15,414 nucleotides of DNA from contig CAOLUI010000016.1 in the NCBI GenBank assembly GCA_948479395.1, positions 1 through 15,414 of the forward strand. The letters run 5' to 3'. Every line of letters starts with the position of its first letter. The stretch's first letter is position 1. This document shows positions 1-6,816 of the stretch, piece after piece. Both the position numbers and the translations under genes were made by a program. The notes under the pieces are model-generated. The model did not search any database, was not told the DNA's origin, and worked only from the letters and a program-made list of their open reading frames with translations. Source of the DNA: an uncultured Bacilli bacterium. GTDB taxonomy: Bacteria; Bacillota_I; Bacilli_A; RF39; UBA660.

Positions 1-88
1 ATCGTTTACTATTTGCGATTATATCATATTTTCTTACTTTTTTATACCTTTTATTTAAAATTTAGTAATTTTTAATAAAAATAACTAA

Positions 89-104
89 GGCAATCGCATA
101 AAAA
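89..104 (+). repeat. Left terminal inverted repeat of the IS
   Basis: GGCAATCGCATAAAAA is an exact 16-base match to the complement of 1327-1342. The likeness fades inside this point. Confidence 0.85.
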
Positions 105-115
105 GTAGAAGTAAA

Positions 116-1246
116 CTAAAGAATGTTATAAGGAATGACATGAAATATAAGATTTTCAATATTTTTGAAATTACTTGTATAGCGTATCATTTTTTGTTTT
201 AAAGTGAGGTTGTCTCCCATAGAAGTATCAAGTCTTGCTAAATTAAAAATAATTTTTTTAATAAATAGATTATCAATAGAATGAACTTTACGATTTCTAG
301 AATGATCTTCATCCATAATTACATCTAATCTCCAATGCAAATTACATTCAATATTCCAGTGATATCTAGTGGAACTTATAAAAGTATCTATAGTAAAGTT
401 GCTACTTAAAATATAGAAATGAGTTGTAATCTTAGCTTTGTTATTTTCTTCTCTATAAACATCAATTCTACCAATTGCTTTTATAGTAGACCATTTCTCC
501 AAATCGTGGATGCAACTTATATCATAAGAAAGATAATATTTTCGCCTTTCAATTCTACCATGTTCTTTTTCATAATTTGTTTCAACAATAGCAATATCAG
601 AACTTCCTTCTTTTAATCCTAAATCAAAATAAGTTTTAATATCATCTTTTAATTCTTTTTGATTATCTTTCACTTTTAATACATAATATCCTTTTTTATC
701 TACTATTTTATTAGCAATATCTTCTTGAGTTCCAATGGCATCAATAGTAATGATTTTTCCTTTGATATCAATTAAATCTAAAAGATCAGGAATAGCTGTA
801 ATTTCATTTGATTTATCATCTACCTTAACTTGCCCAATAGATAAACCAATATCACATAAGAATGCTGAAACAATATAAGGAGTATTACCACCATTTATTT
901 TATCTCTAGCACTTTTAATGGCTTTACCATCAATAGCAGGATGAGTTCCTTTTGAATTAATAATTTCTTTAATCTAATATATAAAAATTTCCATAAATTT
1001 TTTGGAGTCAATATTTCTGAAAACATTAGAGAAAGTATCATGAGAAGGAATTCCGTTCTCTAAGTTTAATAAGTTAATAAAATATTCTTCGTAAACACTT
1101 AAGAAATCAGCAATATTAACAAAGTCAGTGTACCCACAAAGAATTCCATAAATTGTCATAATTAGTATATTAGTTAATTCGTGTTTTTTTCCTCTTATAT
1201 CTCTAGGATCTTCTAATATTTCAAAATGTTCAAATAATGATTTCAT
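116..1246 (-). pseudogene. ISAs1-type DDE transposase with one internal TAG
   Basis: Read on the minus strand from ATG at 1246, one frame runs for 376 codons to a TAG at 116-118 and is broken only by a TAG at 974-976 (codon 91). Both halves are in the same frame. The N-terminal part (LEDPRDIRGKKHEL, then NIADF and HDTFSNVFR) is the domain that precedes the DDE fold in ISAs1 enzymes. After the stop come PAIDGKAIKSARD (first Asp), VDDKSNEITAIPDLLD, IITIDAIGTQ (second Asp), YYVLKVKDNQ and YHWNIECNLHWRLDV (Glu). All three catalytic residues are therefore kept. The stop sits where the family usually has Trp (F-x-x-W-I), so a single TGG to TAG change explains it. The rest shows no frameshift, which suggests recent inactivation. 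GGAG about 10 bases upstream is the likely RBS. Confidence 0.88.
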
Positions 1247-1260
1247 AATTTATCAACTCC

Positions 1261-1284
1261 ATCTATTATTAGAATATAATAGAT
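1261..1284 (-). promoter_or_regulatory. Hairpin in the transposase leader next to the RBS
   Basis: ATCTATTAT and ATAATAGAT form a perfect 9-bp stem with a 6-base loop. On the minus strand the GGAG of the transposase RBS begins directly after the stem. Several IS elements use leader hairpins to limit translation from read-through transcripts; that role here is inference. Confidence 0.4.
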
Positions 1285-1326
1285 GTATTTATTTAATCTA
1301 TAACTATATCACTTTTTTACACTTAT

Positions 1327-1342
1327 TTTTTATGCGATTGCC
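1327..1342 (-). repeat. Right terminal inverted repeat of the IS
   Basis: This is the exact complement of 89-104 and marks the transposase-start side of the element. Confidence 0.85.
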
Positions 1343-1376
1343 ATAAAAAATAACAATATATATTGTTATTTTTTAT
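1343..1376. repeat. 34-bp perfect AT-rich palindrome between IS and tRNA
   Basis: Arms 1343-1358 and 1361-1376 are exact complements around a TA centre. It begins at the first base outside the IS end, and its right arm holds the -35 box of the tRNA promoter. As RNA it would end in a run of U in either direction, so it may be a weak two-way terminator that shields the tRNA gene. Confidence 0.6.
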
Positions 1377-1391
1377 TGAATATGTTACAAT
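1363..1391 (+). promoter_or_regulatory. Promoter of the tRNA gene
   Basis: TTGTTA at 1363-1368, a 17-base spacer and TACAAT at 1386-1391 form a sigma-A type promoter. A TG one base upstream of the -10 box gives an extended -10. The expected transcript start is about 10 bases before the mature tRNA. Confidence 0.7.
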
Positions 1392-1407
1392 TATATTGTT
1401 TTTATAT

Positions 1408-1484
1408 GGCGAGGTGGCACAACTGGCTAGCGCAATCGGTTCATACCCGATAGGTTGTGAGTTCGAGTCTCACCCTCGCCACCA
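1408..1484 (+). tRNA. tRNA-Met (CAU), elongator type
   Basis: A full cloverleaf can be drawn. The acceptor arm is 1408-1414 with 1474-1480 (GGCGAGG/CCTCGCC). The anticodon stem is ATCGG/CCGAT around loop TTCATAC, with anticodon CAT at 1442-1444. The T arm is GTGAG/CTCAC with loop TTCGAGT. The discriminator A and an encoded CCA follow. The G1-C72 pair and the A-T pair at the top of the anticodon stem argue against initiator tRNA. The loop and stem match elongator Met better than lysidine-modified tRNA-Ile2, though CAU alone cannot exclude Ile2. The D stem has one A-C mismatch (1419 with 1431). Confidence 0.92.
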
Positions 1485-1498
1485 AGAAGAGTAGTCAT

Positions 1499-1535
1499 AA
1501 ATCCTTTATTTATAAGGGTTTATTTTATTTTTTTC
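1499..1535 (+). terminator. Rho-independent terminator of the tRNA
   Basis: AAATCCTT (1499-1506) pairs with AAGGGTTT (1514-1521), including one G-U pair, around a 7-base loop. A T-rich run follows. It begins 15 bases after the CCA end. Confidence 0.7.
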
Positions 1536-1587
1536 ATATTGTTTATAATAAAAAAAATTATTTTAAAATAAGCTATTTTAAAGTCTA

Positions 1588-1609
1588 CAACTAACAAACA
1601 ACTAACAAA
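1588..1609. repeat. Two exact tandem copies of an 11-bp motif
   Basis: CAACTAACAAA is present twice head to tail (1588-1598, 1599-1609). The repeat lies between the tRNA 3' end and the integrase remnant, where arm-type binding sites of tyrosine recombinases are normally found. That role is inference. Confidence 0.55.
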
Positions 1610-1620
1610 TTTTTTTCTTT

Positions 1621-1771
1621 CTAGTCTAGTAAATTTATGGCTTCTATTAGATACTTTGGATCATGATATATATATACATTTTTAGTAATTTCAGTTATAG
1701 CGTATCCTAATGAAGATTTTATATTCATCTAGTCTTGTTGCAGATGTATGTATCGCGTTATATGGATTAGG
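1621..1771 (-). pseudogene. C-terminal remnant of a tyrosine-recombinase integrase
   Basis: On the minus strand, 1728-1621 reads MNIKSSLGYAITEITKNVY, then IYHDPKYLIEAINLLD and a TAG stop. One base out of frame just upstream, 1750-1724 reads HTSATRLDE. Joined, these match the phage-integrase C-terminal pattern (L-R-)HTFATRL-x-E...N-I-K...LGHAS-x-x-IT-x-x-VY-x-H. The spacing from HT to LG is shorter than usual, so bases were lost along with the frame. The catalytic Arg before HT reads Ile, the His of LGH reads Tyr, and the nucleophile Tyr of NVY is still there. No start or N-terminal part remains. It points toward the tRNA, the usual layout for an integrase beside its att site. The family call rests on short motifs, so confidence is moderate. 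Confidence 0.6.
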
Positions 1772-1885
1772 TTGCTAAGTTTGTATATTTTTCAATGAAT
1801 GCTAAAATGTTTATATTAATATATTGGAAAAGTTTGTATCTTTTAATATTTAAAATGCCATATTAAAGCAAATAAAAAAAATAAC

Positions 1886-1920
1886 ATATAAAAAAGACGA
1901 GCCTTTAAAACTTGCTCGTT
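1886..1920 (-). terminator. Terminator of the lipoprotein gene
   Basis: On the minus strand AACGAGC (1920-1914) pairs with GCTCGTC (1902-1896), including one G-U pair, and six T follow (1895-1890). It ends the minus-strand lipoprotein transcript about 110 bases after its stop codon. Confidence 0.75.
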
Positions 1921-2027
1921 ATTTTACTAGACTAAAATGGCATTTTAGTAACATACTTCATATTGCCAAGCCTAATATTAAAATTGAAAATTTCTTTTTC
2001 TTTATTATAATTTTAATATATGAATGA

Positions 2028-2474
2028 TTATTTTTTTAAACTAAAAGTTAATTTATCAAAAATTTCTTTTGCTTCTTTTTCTGAATTAGGATTTGCTAAT
2101 ACTATTCCTGTATTCGAATTATCAATTTTAATTATATAGTTAAATTCAGAATCATCATAAGAATAGAATGTATAAGAAATGCCATTTTTGGTTTCACTAT
2201 CTAATATTTTTGCATTGGAATCGTTATTAACAATATCAATATATTGATTATATCCGTCAATAGTTATAAATGTGCCTTGACTTAATACATTATTATCTTT
2301 TGAGACTTCAAATGGTAAGTTAGATGATAAATCGTATCCATTTGATGTATTCAATTCTACTTTTATGGAATCACCATTTTGAACATCGTAAGTAAATGCT
2401 TTTGATGTAGTACATCCAGTTAATAGTAATACTAGTGTAAAGAAAATTGATAATGAGCTAATTAATTTTTTCAT
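2028..2474 (-). CDS. Small lipoprotein of unknown function
   Basis: The 148-aa product starts with a classic lipoprotein signal: a Lys pair at residues 2-3, a hydrophobic core, and lipobox LLTGC with the modified Cys at residue 21. It should be exported by Sec, lipidated and held on the outer face of the membrane. The mature part is about 128 residues and looks rich in beta strands (QGTFITIDGYNQYIDIV, GISYTFYSYDDSEFNYIIKI), with a polar helix near the end (SEKEAKEIFDKL). I do not recognise a named family or a ligand site. The start is firm because AAAGGAGGTGA, a near-perfect ribosome binding site, lies a few bases upstream. The gene stands alone, with its own terminator and a hairpin in its leader. 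Confidence 0.85.
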   Translation of the reverse strand: MKKLISSLSIFFTLVLLLTGCTTSKAFTYDVQNGDSIKVELNTSNGYDLSSNLPFEVSKDNNVLSQGTFITIDGYNQYIDIVNNDSNAKILDSETKNGISYTFYSYDDSEFNYIIKIDNSNTGIVLANPNSEKEAKEIFDKLTFSLKK

Positions 2475-2495
2475 AATTCACCTCCTTTATATAAA

Positions 2496-2524
2496 AAGTA
2501 ATTGGTATTTTTTTCCAATCACTT
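2496..2524 (-). promoter_or_regulatory. Terminator-like hairpin in the lipoprotein leader
   Basis: In minus-strand RNA, AAGUGAUUGG (2524-2515) pairs with CCAAUUACUU (2505-2496) over 10 bp including one G-U pair. UUUAUAU and then the RBS follow. Read on the plus strand the same position is an A-C mismatch, so the fold suits the lipoprotein transcript. It could be an attenuator or a stability stem. Confidence 0.45.
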
Positions 2525-2615
2525 ATTTTATAATTATCTTATCAAATAATAGTTAAATTTTGTTGTTTATATATATAGTTTACGAATTTATTAAACAAAA
2601 ATGTAAAATCAGTGA

Positions 2616-3003
2616 TATACTAGTATTAAAGATTCAGTAAGAGTAACTCATTTATTTCTATCAAATGAAGAGATACAAAAAATATGTTCCAATTGGATTA
2701 AACGGTATATCACATTTAATTGTTGTTTTAAATGACAATAATAATCCTATTGCATTTATGGGGATAGAAGAAAGAAAACTTGAAATGCTTTTTATTAAAA
2801 ATAGCGAAAGAGGAAAGGGAATAGGAAAAAAATTATTAAATTATGGCATAGATAATTATAGTATTAATAGATTAGCTGTTAATGAACAAAATATTAAAGC
2901 TAAAAGCTTTTATTAATATATGGGCTTTAAAGTTTATCAAAGAAATGAATTTGATGATCAAGGAAATCCGTATCCAGTTTTATATATGAAATTAGACAGA
3001 TAA
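2616..3003 (+). pseudogene. Broken GNAT-family acetyltransferase
   Basis: Three pieces of one GNAT protein are visible. The first frame reads DSVRVTHLFLSNEEIQK (2631-2681), an N-terminal piece of this family. The next frame starts at 2665 with MKRYKKYVPIGL and carries on through NPIAFMGIEE, KLEMLFIKNSERGKGIGKKL (the RGKGIG acetyl-CoA loop) and VNEQNIKAKSFY. A TAA at 2914-2916 then interrupts, and the same frame resumes as YMGFKVYQRNEFDDQGNPYP and ends LYMKLDR at 3003. The normal text would be FY-x-YMGF, so one base change to TAA explains the stop. The frame change near 2670 removes the proper N-terminus, and nothing of the first strand and helix is found upstream. A TGATATACT box at 2613-2621 may be the old promoter. 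The substrate is unknown. Confidence 0.82.
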
Positions 3004-3313
3004 AATAAATGGTACTGATTAAACCAAGATAAGCATTATATAAATACACTAAATTCCTAAACCTGTGAATTTATTTTATTGTTTAAAATGCTATTAGAAA
3101 ATGTACTAGATGATATAAAAACTATTTTTTTAAAATTAATAGAAAAGTAGTTTATTTTATATGTATTTTTGTTTAAGTAGTTTTTAATTTTTGAAATCGT
3201 TATATTTGTTTAAATTTTTTTATAAAATTAATAATTTTTATTTTAATAAATTTTAGTAAACTAGACTTCGATTAAATGATTTGATAAAATGAATTTTAAG
3301 AATAGGTGAGTAA
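3004..3313 (+). other. Intergenic region with the glycosyltransferase promoter
   Basis: This stretch is very AT-rich. A short open frame, MLLENVLDDIKTIFLKLIEK (3088-3150), has no RBS and is probably chance or a coding scrap. The only clear signal is the promoter near the right end. No RNA gene or terminator is evident. Confidence 0.5.
3262..3290 (+). promoter_or_regulatory. Promoter of the glycosyltransferase-CDF unit
   Basis: TAGACT (3262-3267), a 17-base spacer and TAAAAT (3285-3290). The -35 box matches consensus at 4 of 6 positions and the -10 box at 5 of 6. It lies about 24 bases before the start codon. Confidence 0.5.
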
Positions 3314-4339
3314 ATGAAAAAAATTAGCTTTGTTGTTCCTTGTTATAATTCTCAAGATTATATGGAAAGATGTATTGATTCTTTATTGGTTGGTAAAGAA
3401 GATGTTGAAATAATAATTGTAAATGATGGAAGTACAGATCAAACTAAAGTAATAGCCGAGCATTATAAAAAAAAATATCCTAAAATAATTAAAGTTGTTC
3501 ATAAAGAAAATGGGGGACATGGAAGTGGTGTAAATGTTGGAATTAAGGAAGCAACAGGGACTTATTTTAAAGTTGTTGATAGTGATGACTGGCTTGATAA
3601 AAATGCTTTAGAAAAAGTCATAAAAAAAATAAAAGAGATAGAACGAACAAAAGAAGATGTAGATTTAATTATATGTAATTATGTATATGATCATTTATAT
3701 GAAAATAAACAAAAAGTAATGAAATATGACAATGTTTTAGATGCTGAAAAAATTAGTAGTTGGAACGATTTACGGCATTTTAATCCAAGTCAGTATTTAA
3801 TTATGCATTCATTAATTTATAAAACAGATGTTCTTAAAAATAGTAAAGTGATTTTACCAGAACATACATTTTATGTTGATAATATAATAGCATATCAACC
3901 TCTTCCTTTTGTTAAAAAAGTTTTATATTTAGATGTAGATTTATATCATTATTTTATTGGAAGGGAAGATCAATCGGTTAATGAAAATATAATGATTAAA
4001 AGAGTTGATCAACAAATAAAAGTAACAAAAATTATTGTTTCATGTTTGAATTTGGATCTTGTAAAGGATACTTATCCTAAATTATATAAGTATTTGATTA
4101 AATATCTTTCAATGATGGTAACTATTTCATCTATTTATCTTATAATGAAAGGCGATGAAGAATCGTTAATTAAGCGAAGATCTTTATGGAAATATATAAA
4201 AGAAATTGATGAGAATTTATATAAAAAGTTGCGATATACAAAGTTATCAGGAGCTACATATATTTTGCCAGGAAAAATAGGCAGTTATATAACTTTAAAA
4301 GGATATAAAATTGCTAAAAAAATATATAAGTTTAATTAG
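3314..4339 (+). CDS. Family 2 glycosyltransferase
   Basis: The 341-aa product is a GT-A fold enzyme expected to move a sugar from a nucleotide sugar to a lipid- or polymer-linked acceptor at the inner face of the membrane. The N-terminal 100 residues carry the GT2 signature: SFVVPCYNSQDYMERCIDSL (5-24), VNDGSTDQT (36-44), KENGGHGSGVNVGIKEATG (64-82) and the metal-binding VVDSDDW (87-93). The KENGG-G pattern and the lack of transmembrane segments resemble GT2 enzymes that build wall or capsule glycans. The last 130 residues are helical and basic and fit no named domain. AGGTGA lies four bases before ATG. The efflux gene follows 8 bases later, so the two are cotranscribed, but nothing in the sequence ties their functions. 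Donor and acceptor cannot be told. Confidence 0.88.
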   Translation: MKKISFVVPCYNSQDYMERCIDSLLVGKEDVEIIIVNDGSTDQTKVIAEHYKKKYPKIIKVVHKENGGHGSGVNVGIKEATGTYFKVVDSDDWLDKNALEKVIKKIKEIERTKEDVDLIICNYVYDHLYENKQKVMKYDNVLDAEKISSWNDLRHFNPSQYLIMHSLIYKTDVLKNSKVILPEHTFYVDNIIAYQPLPFVKKVLYLDVDLYHYFIGREDQSVNENIMIKRVDQQIKVTKIIVSCLNLDLVKDTYPKLYKYLIKYLSMMVTISSIYLIMKGDEESLIKRRSLWKYIKEIDENLYKKLRYTKLSGATYILPGKIGSYITLKGYKIAKKIYKFN

Positions 4340-4347
4340 GAGGAATT

Positions 4348-5202
4348 ATGGAAGAAAAAGAAAATATAAAGTTAGCCTTTTTTTTGAATTTAGGCTTTTC
4401 TATTTTTGAATTAATTGGGGGATTATTTACGCATAGTGTTGCAATTTTTTCTGATGCAATTCATGATTTTGGGGATTCTTTAGCCATCGGTTTGTCCTAT
4501 ATTTTAGAAAATGTTTCAAATAAGAAAAGTGATAAGTACTATACATATGGTTATAAAAGATATTCAATATTAAGTGCAATGTTTTCTTCAATGATTTTAC
4601 TTTTTGGGTCTTTAATTATTATTTTTAATGCTTTTATACGAATTTTTAGACCTGATAAGATAAATTTAACAGGAATGTTTATATTTGCTATTTTTGGATT
4701 AGTTATTAATGGATATGCTACTTATAAAACTAGTAAAGGTGATAGTTTAAATGAAAAAAGTGTAAATTTACACATGCTAGAAGATGTTTTAGGTTGGTTA
4801 GCAGTTTTGATTGGTTCTTTGTTAATTAAGATAACTGGTTGGTATATAATAGATCCTATATTATCGATTTTAATCGCTTTGTTTATTGGTTTTACTTCTT
4901 TTAAACATTTATGGAGTTCCTTAGAGATTATTTTGGAAAGAGTACCAAATGAAATTGATATAGACTTAATTACAAAAAAAGTAAAAAATATAAATCATAT
5001 TTTAGATGTTCATCATATTCATGTATGGAGTATAGATGGTTTAGAGTCCTTTATAACTATTCATGTACTTGTGAAAAATGTGACAAAGAAAAATTATGAA
5101 GAAGTAAAGACAAATGTAAAAAAGTGTTTAGAAGAGTTCAATATTTATCATTCAACTGTTGAAATTGAATATGAAAATTGTAAGGAGATTGAGTGCAATT
5201 AA
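4348..5202 (+). CDS. Cation diffusion facilitator, Zn/Cd-type efflux transporter
   Basis: The 284-aa membrane protein should export divalent metal, most likely zinc, in exchange for protons. About six membrane segments fill residues 8-190. Segment two has SDAIHDFGD (35-43), giving the HxxxD site (H39, D43). Segment five has HMLED (142-146), giving the second HxxxD. This H-D/H-D quartet is typical of Zn/Cd transporters rather than the Mn or Fe groups. The cytosolic C-terminal domain (from about 200) carries DVHHIHVWSIDG (220-231) and VEIEYENCKEIEC at the end, with His and Cys that could bind regulatory metal. AGGAGG overlaps the stop codon of the glycosyltransferase gene, so translation is probably coupled. 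No metal-responsive operator is evident. Confidence 0.92.
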   Translation: MEEKENIKLAFFLNLGFSIFELIGGLFTHSVAIFSDAIHDFGDSLAIGLSYILENVSNKKSDKYYTYGYKRYSILSAMFSSMILLFGSLIIIFNAFIRIFRPDKINLTGMFIFAIFGLVINGYATYKTSKGDSLNEKSVNLHMLEDVLGWLAVLIGSLLIKITGWYIIDPILSILIALFIGFTSFKHLWSSLEIILERVPNEIDIDLITKKVKNINHILDVHHIHVWSIDGLESFITIHVLVKNVTKKNYEEVKTNVKKCLEEFNIYHSTVEIEYENCKEIECN

Positions 5203-5228
5203 TTAATTTAATGGTAAAAACTGTCATA

Positions 5229-5237
5229 TGATATAAT
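5229..5237 (+). promoter_or_regulatory. Extended -10 promoter of the HD-DUF362 unit
   Basis: TGATATAAT is a perfect extended -10 box. TTAATG at 5208-5213 is a poor -35 box 18 bases upstream. The leader is about 50 bases. Confidence 0.6.
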
Positions 5238-5291
5238 GGTGGAAATATTTTTAAATTTATGATAAACTTTTATAGGTCGAGGTGAAATATT

Positions 5292-5792
5292 TTGACAAAA
5301 TCTCAAAGAGAAGAATTTGATTTTATTATTAATGATATTGTAAATGATAATAATTTTAAAGAACTAGATAGAGAACTTCATCATGGTATTTCTAGGTATA
5401 ATCATTCTTATAGAGTGGCTCGAGGTGTTTATTTGTTAACAAAGAGTTTGGGTTTTTCTACTTATGTAGAGGCAACTAGAGCGGCTTTAATGCATGATTT
5501 TTATTTTGATTTTCAATTAGAAAATAAGAATAAACGAAAACAATTTATTGAACATCCAACTCTTGCGGTGTTAAATGCTAATAAATATTTTAGTTTGAAT
5601 GAGATGCAAAAAAATATGATAGAATCGCATATGTTCCCTACATGTAGAAAATTACCAAAATATAAAGAGAGTATCTGTTTGACTTTAGTAGATAAATTAG
5701 TGGCTTTATATGAAATGCAAAGATATAAATTGGTAATGAAATTAGGAGTATACGTACTATTTGTTTTTAATATGATTACATTACAAAAATAA
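5292..5792 (+). CDS. HD-domain metal-dependent hydrolase
   Basis: The 166-aa product has the ordered metal ligands of the HD fold: H38 in RYNHSYRVA, H68-D69 in AALMHDF, H88 in IEHPTLA, H113 in ESHMFP and D134 in LTLVDKLVA. Two extra His place it among HD proteins that can hold two metals and cut phosphate esters. The substrate cannot be named. The last 20 residues (KLVMKLGVYVLFVFNMITL) are hydrophobic and may anchor it to the membrane. It starts with TTG; the choice is supported by GAGGTGA six bases upstream and the lack of a better ATG before the conserved part. The DUF362 gene follows 19 bases later in the same unit. It has its own extended -10 promoter. Confidence 0.8.
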   Translation: MTKSQREEFDFIINDIVNDNNFKELDRELHHGISRYNHSYRVARGVYLLTKSLGFSTYVEATRAALMHDFYFDFQLENKNKRKQFIEHPTLAVLNANKYFSLNEMQKNMIESHMFPTCRKLPKYKESICLTLVDKLVALYEMQRYKLVMKLGVYVLFVFNMITLQK

Positions 5793-5811
5793 TTAGAAAG
5801 GATTTGAATAA

Positions 5812-6681
5812 ATGGAAAAATCTAAAGTGTATTTTACGAAAAAATTAGAAAGTGAAAGCCTAATCAGATTATATGATAAGTTAGAAATTAATTTAACTGG
5901 TAAAGTAGCAGTTAAACTTCATTCTGGAGAAGAAGGTAATCAAAATTATTTAAAACCTGAGTTTGTTAAAAGTATAATAGAATATGTTAAAGGCGTAGTG
6001 GTAGAGTGTAATACTTCTTATGAGGGAGAAAGAAATACAACAGAAAAACATATTCAATTAATGGAAAAGCATGGTTGGAGTAAATATTTTGATATAGATA
6101 TTTTGGATAGTGAGGCTGATGAAATTTTAGAAAATCCTAATGGGGAAGTTATTAAGAAAAATTTTGTTGGTTCGCATATGAAAAATTATGATTCAATGTT
6201 GGTATTATCGCATTTTAAGGGGCATCCGATGGGAGGTTTTGGTGGAGCTATTAAAAATTTGTCTATTGGATTTGCTTCTAGTCGAGGAAAAAATTATATT
6301 CATTGCAGTGGTGATGAATTTGGGAATATGATGGAAGCAGATCATGATAATTTTTTGAGATCGATGGCTGATTCAGCTAAAACTATTACAGACTTTTATA
6401 AGGATAAAATAGTTTATATTAATGTTATGGTAAATATGTCTGTTGATTGTGATTGTTGTCATGTTGCTGAAGATCCTTGCATGAAGGATATAGGGATTCT
6501 TGCCTCAATTGATCCTGTAGCTCTTGATCAGGCATGTGTTGATTTAGTATATAATTCAACTGATCCAGGACGAGATATTTTAATAGAGAGAATTGAATCT
6601 AGAAATGGTTTATTAACTATTGAAAGTGCTGTAAAACAAGGTATGGGTTCAAAAGAATATGAACTTATAGAAATTGATTAA
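5812..6681 (+). CDS. DUF362-domain protein
   Basis: The 289-aa protein matches the DUF362 family over its whole length: VAVKLHSGEEGNQNYLKPEF (32-51), the central LSHFKGHPMGGFGGAIKNL (132-150) and VDCDCCHVAEDPCMKDIGIL (211-230), followed by ASIDPVALDQACVDLVY (231-247). The Cys cluster C213, C215, C216 and C223 could hold an iron-sulfur cluster or metal. The 2x[4Fe-4S] ferredoxin insert found in longer members, with repeated CxxCxxC, is absent. No signal peptide or membrane segment is seen, so it should be cytosolic. Its reaction is unknown. It sits 19 bases after the HD gene and ends at a terminator, so it is the last gene of that unit. AGAAAGGA lies about eight bases before the ATG. Confidence 0.87.
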   Translation: MEKSKVYFTKKLESESLIRLYDKLEINLTGKVAVKLHSGEEGNQNYLKPEFVKSIIEYVKGVVVECNTSYEGERNTTEKHIQLMEKHGWSKYFDIDILDSEADEILENPNGEVIKKNFVGSHMKNYDSMLVLSHFKGHPMGGFGGAIKNLSIGFASSRGKNYIHCSGDEFGNMMEADHDNFLRSMADSAKTITDFYKDKIVYINVMVNMSVDCDCCHVAEDPCMKDIGILASIDPVALDQACVDLVYNSTDPGRDILIERIESRNGLLTIESAVKQGMGSKEYELIEID

Positions 6682-6714
6682 AAATGACTTGATAAAATTA
6701 AGCCATTTTTTTTA
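6681..6714 (+). terminator. Terminator after the DUF362 gene
   Basis: AAAATGACTT (6681-6690) pairs with AAGCCATTTT (6700-6709) with one A-C mismatch in the plus-strand RNA, and a run of T follows. It separates this unit from the T7SS locus. Confidence 0.6.
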
Positions 6715-6763
6715 ATGTTTTTAATTAATTTAAATAGTATATAAATTGAATTTAAAATAATTA

Positions 6764-6792
6764 TTGTTTAATTTAAATATATAATTTATAAT
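6764..6792 (+). promoter_or_regulatory. Promoter of the peptidase gene, start of the T7SS locus
   Basis: TTGTTT (6764-6769), a 17-base spacer and a perfect TATAAT (6787-6792) form a strong sigma-A type promoter. TAGGAG follows six bases before the ATG at 6817. Confidence 0.75.
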
Positions 6793-6816
6793 GAAAATGT
6801 ATTGTAGGAGATAAAA

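Larger units (their letters stand above)
89..1342 (-). mobile_element. ISAs1-family insertion sequence, transposase interrupted
   Basis: A 1254-bp element is bounded by perfect 16-bp terminal inverted repeats, GGCAATCGCATAAAAA at the left end and its complement at the right end. One transposase gene fills it on the minus strand. Length, single-gene layout and protein motifs fit the ISAs1 (H-repeat associated) family. The flanks are too AT-rich to name a target duplication: the 8 bases outside each end agree at 6 of 8 positions. The right end lies directly against a 34-bp palindrome and about 20 bp from the -35 box of a tRNA gene. The element probably cannot move by itself because of the nonsense codon in its transposase, but the intact ends could be used by a related enzyme supplied in trans. 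Confidence 0.85.
1485..2027. other. Gene-free stretch between tRNA and lipoprotein gene
   Basis: No intact gene is seen on either strand. The stretch holds the tRNA terminator, the 11-bp tandem repeat, the integrase remnant, a minus-strand terminator and a small palindrome (ACTAAAATG at 1931-1939, complement at 1941-1949). TAGTCTAGTAAA at 1622-1633 recurs inverted at 1923-1934. The part from 1772 to 1885 shows nothing that can be named. Confidence 0.6.

Noticed and set aside
419..616. Plus-strand open frame of 65 codons
   Set aside because: It lies wholly antisense to the conserved C-terminal part of the transposase, has no RBS and shows only AT-driven hydrophobic residues.
974..976. TAG read as an amino acid in this organism
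   Set aside because: TAG is the natural stop of the glycosyltransferase, peptidase and transposase genes, so recoding is not supported.
79..1354. Target-site duplication around the IS
   Set aside because: Flanking bases are similar, but mismatched and nearly all A/T, so a duplication cannot be claimed.
1408..1484. Initiator tRNA-fMet
   Set aside because: The first acceptor pair is G-C and the anticodon stem lacks the three G-C pairs expected of an initiator.
1588..1609. Start of a CRISPR array
   Set aside because: There are only two copies of an 11-bp unit, directly adjacent and with no spacers.
3088..3150. Small gene encoding a 20-residue peptide
   Set aside because: It has no ribosome binding site or promoter and its composition is that of the surrounding AT-rich spacer.
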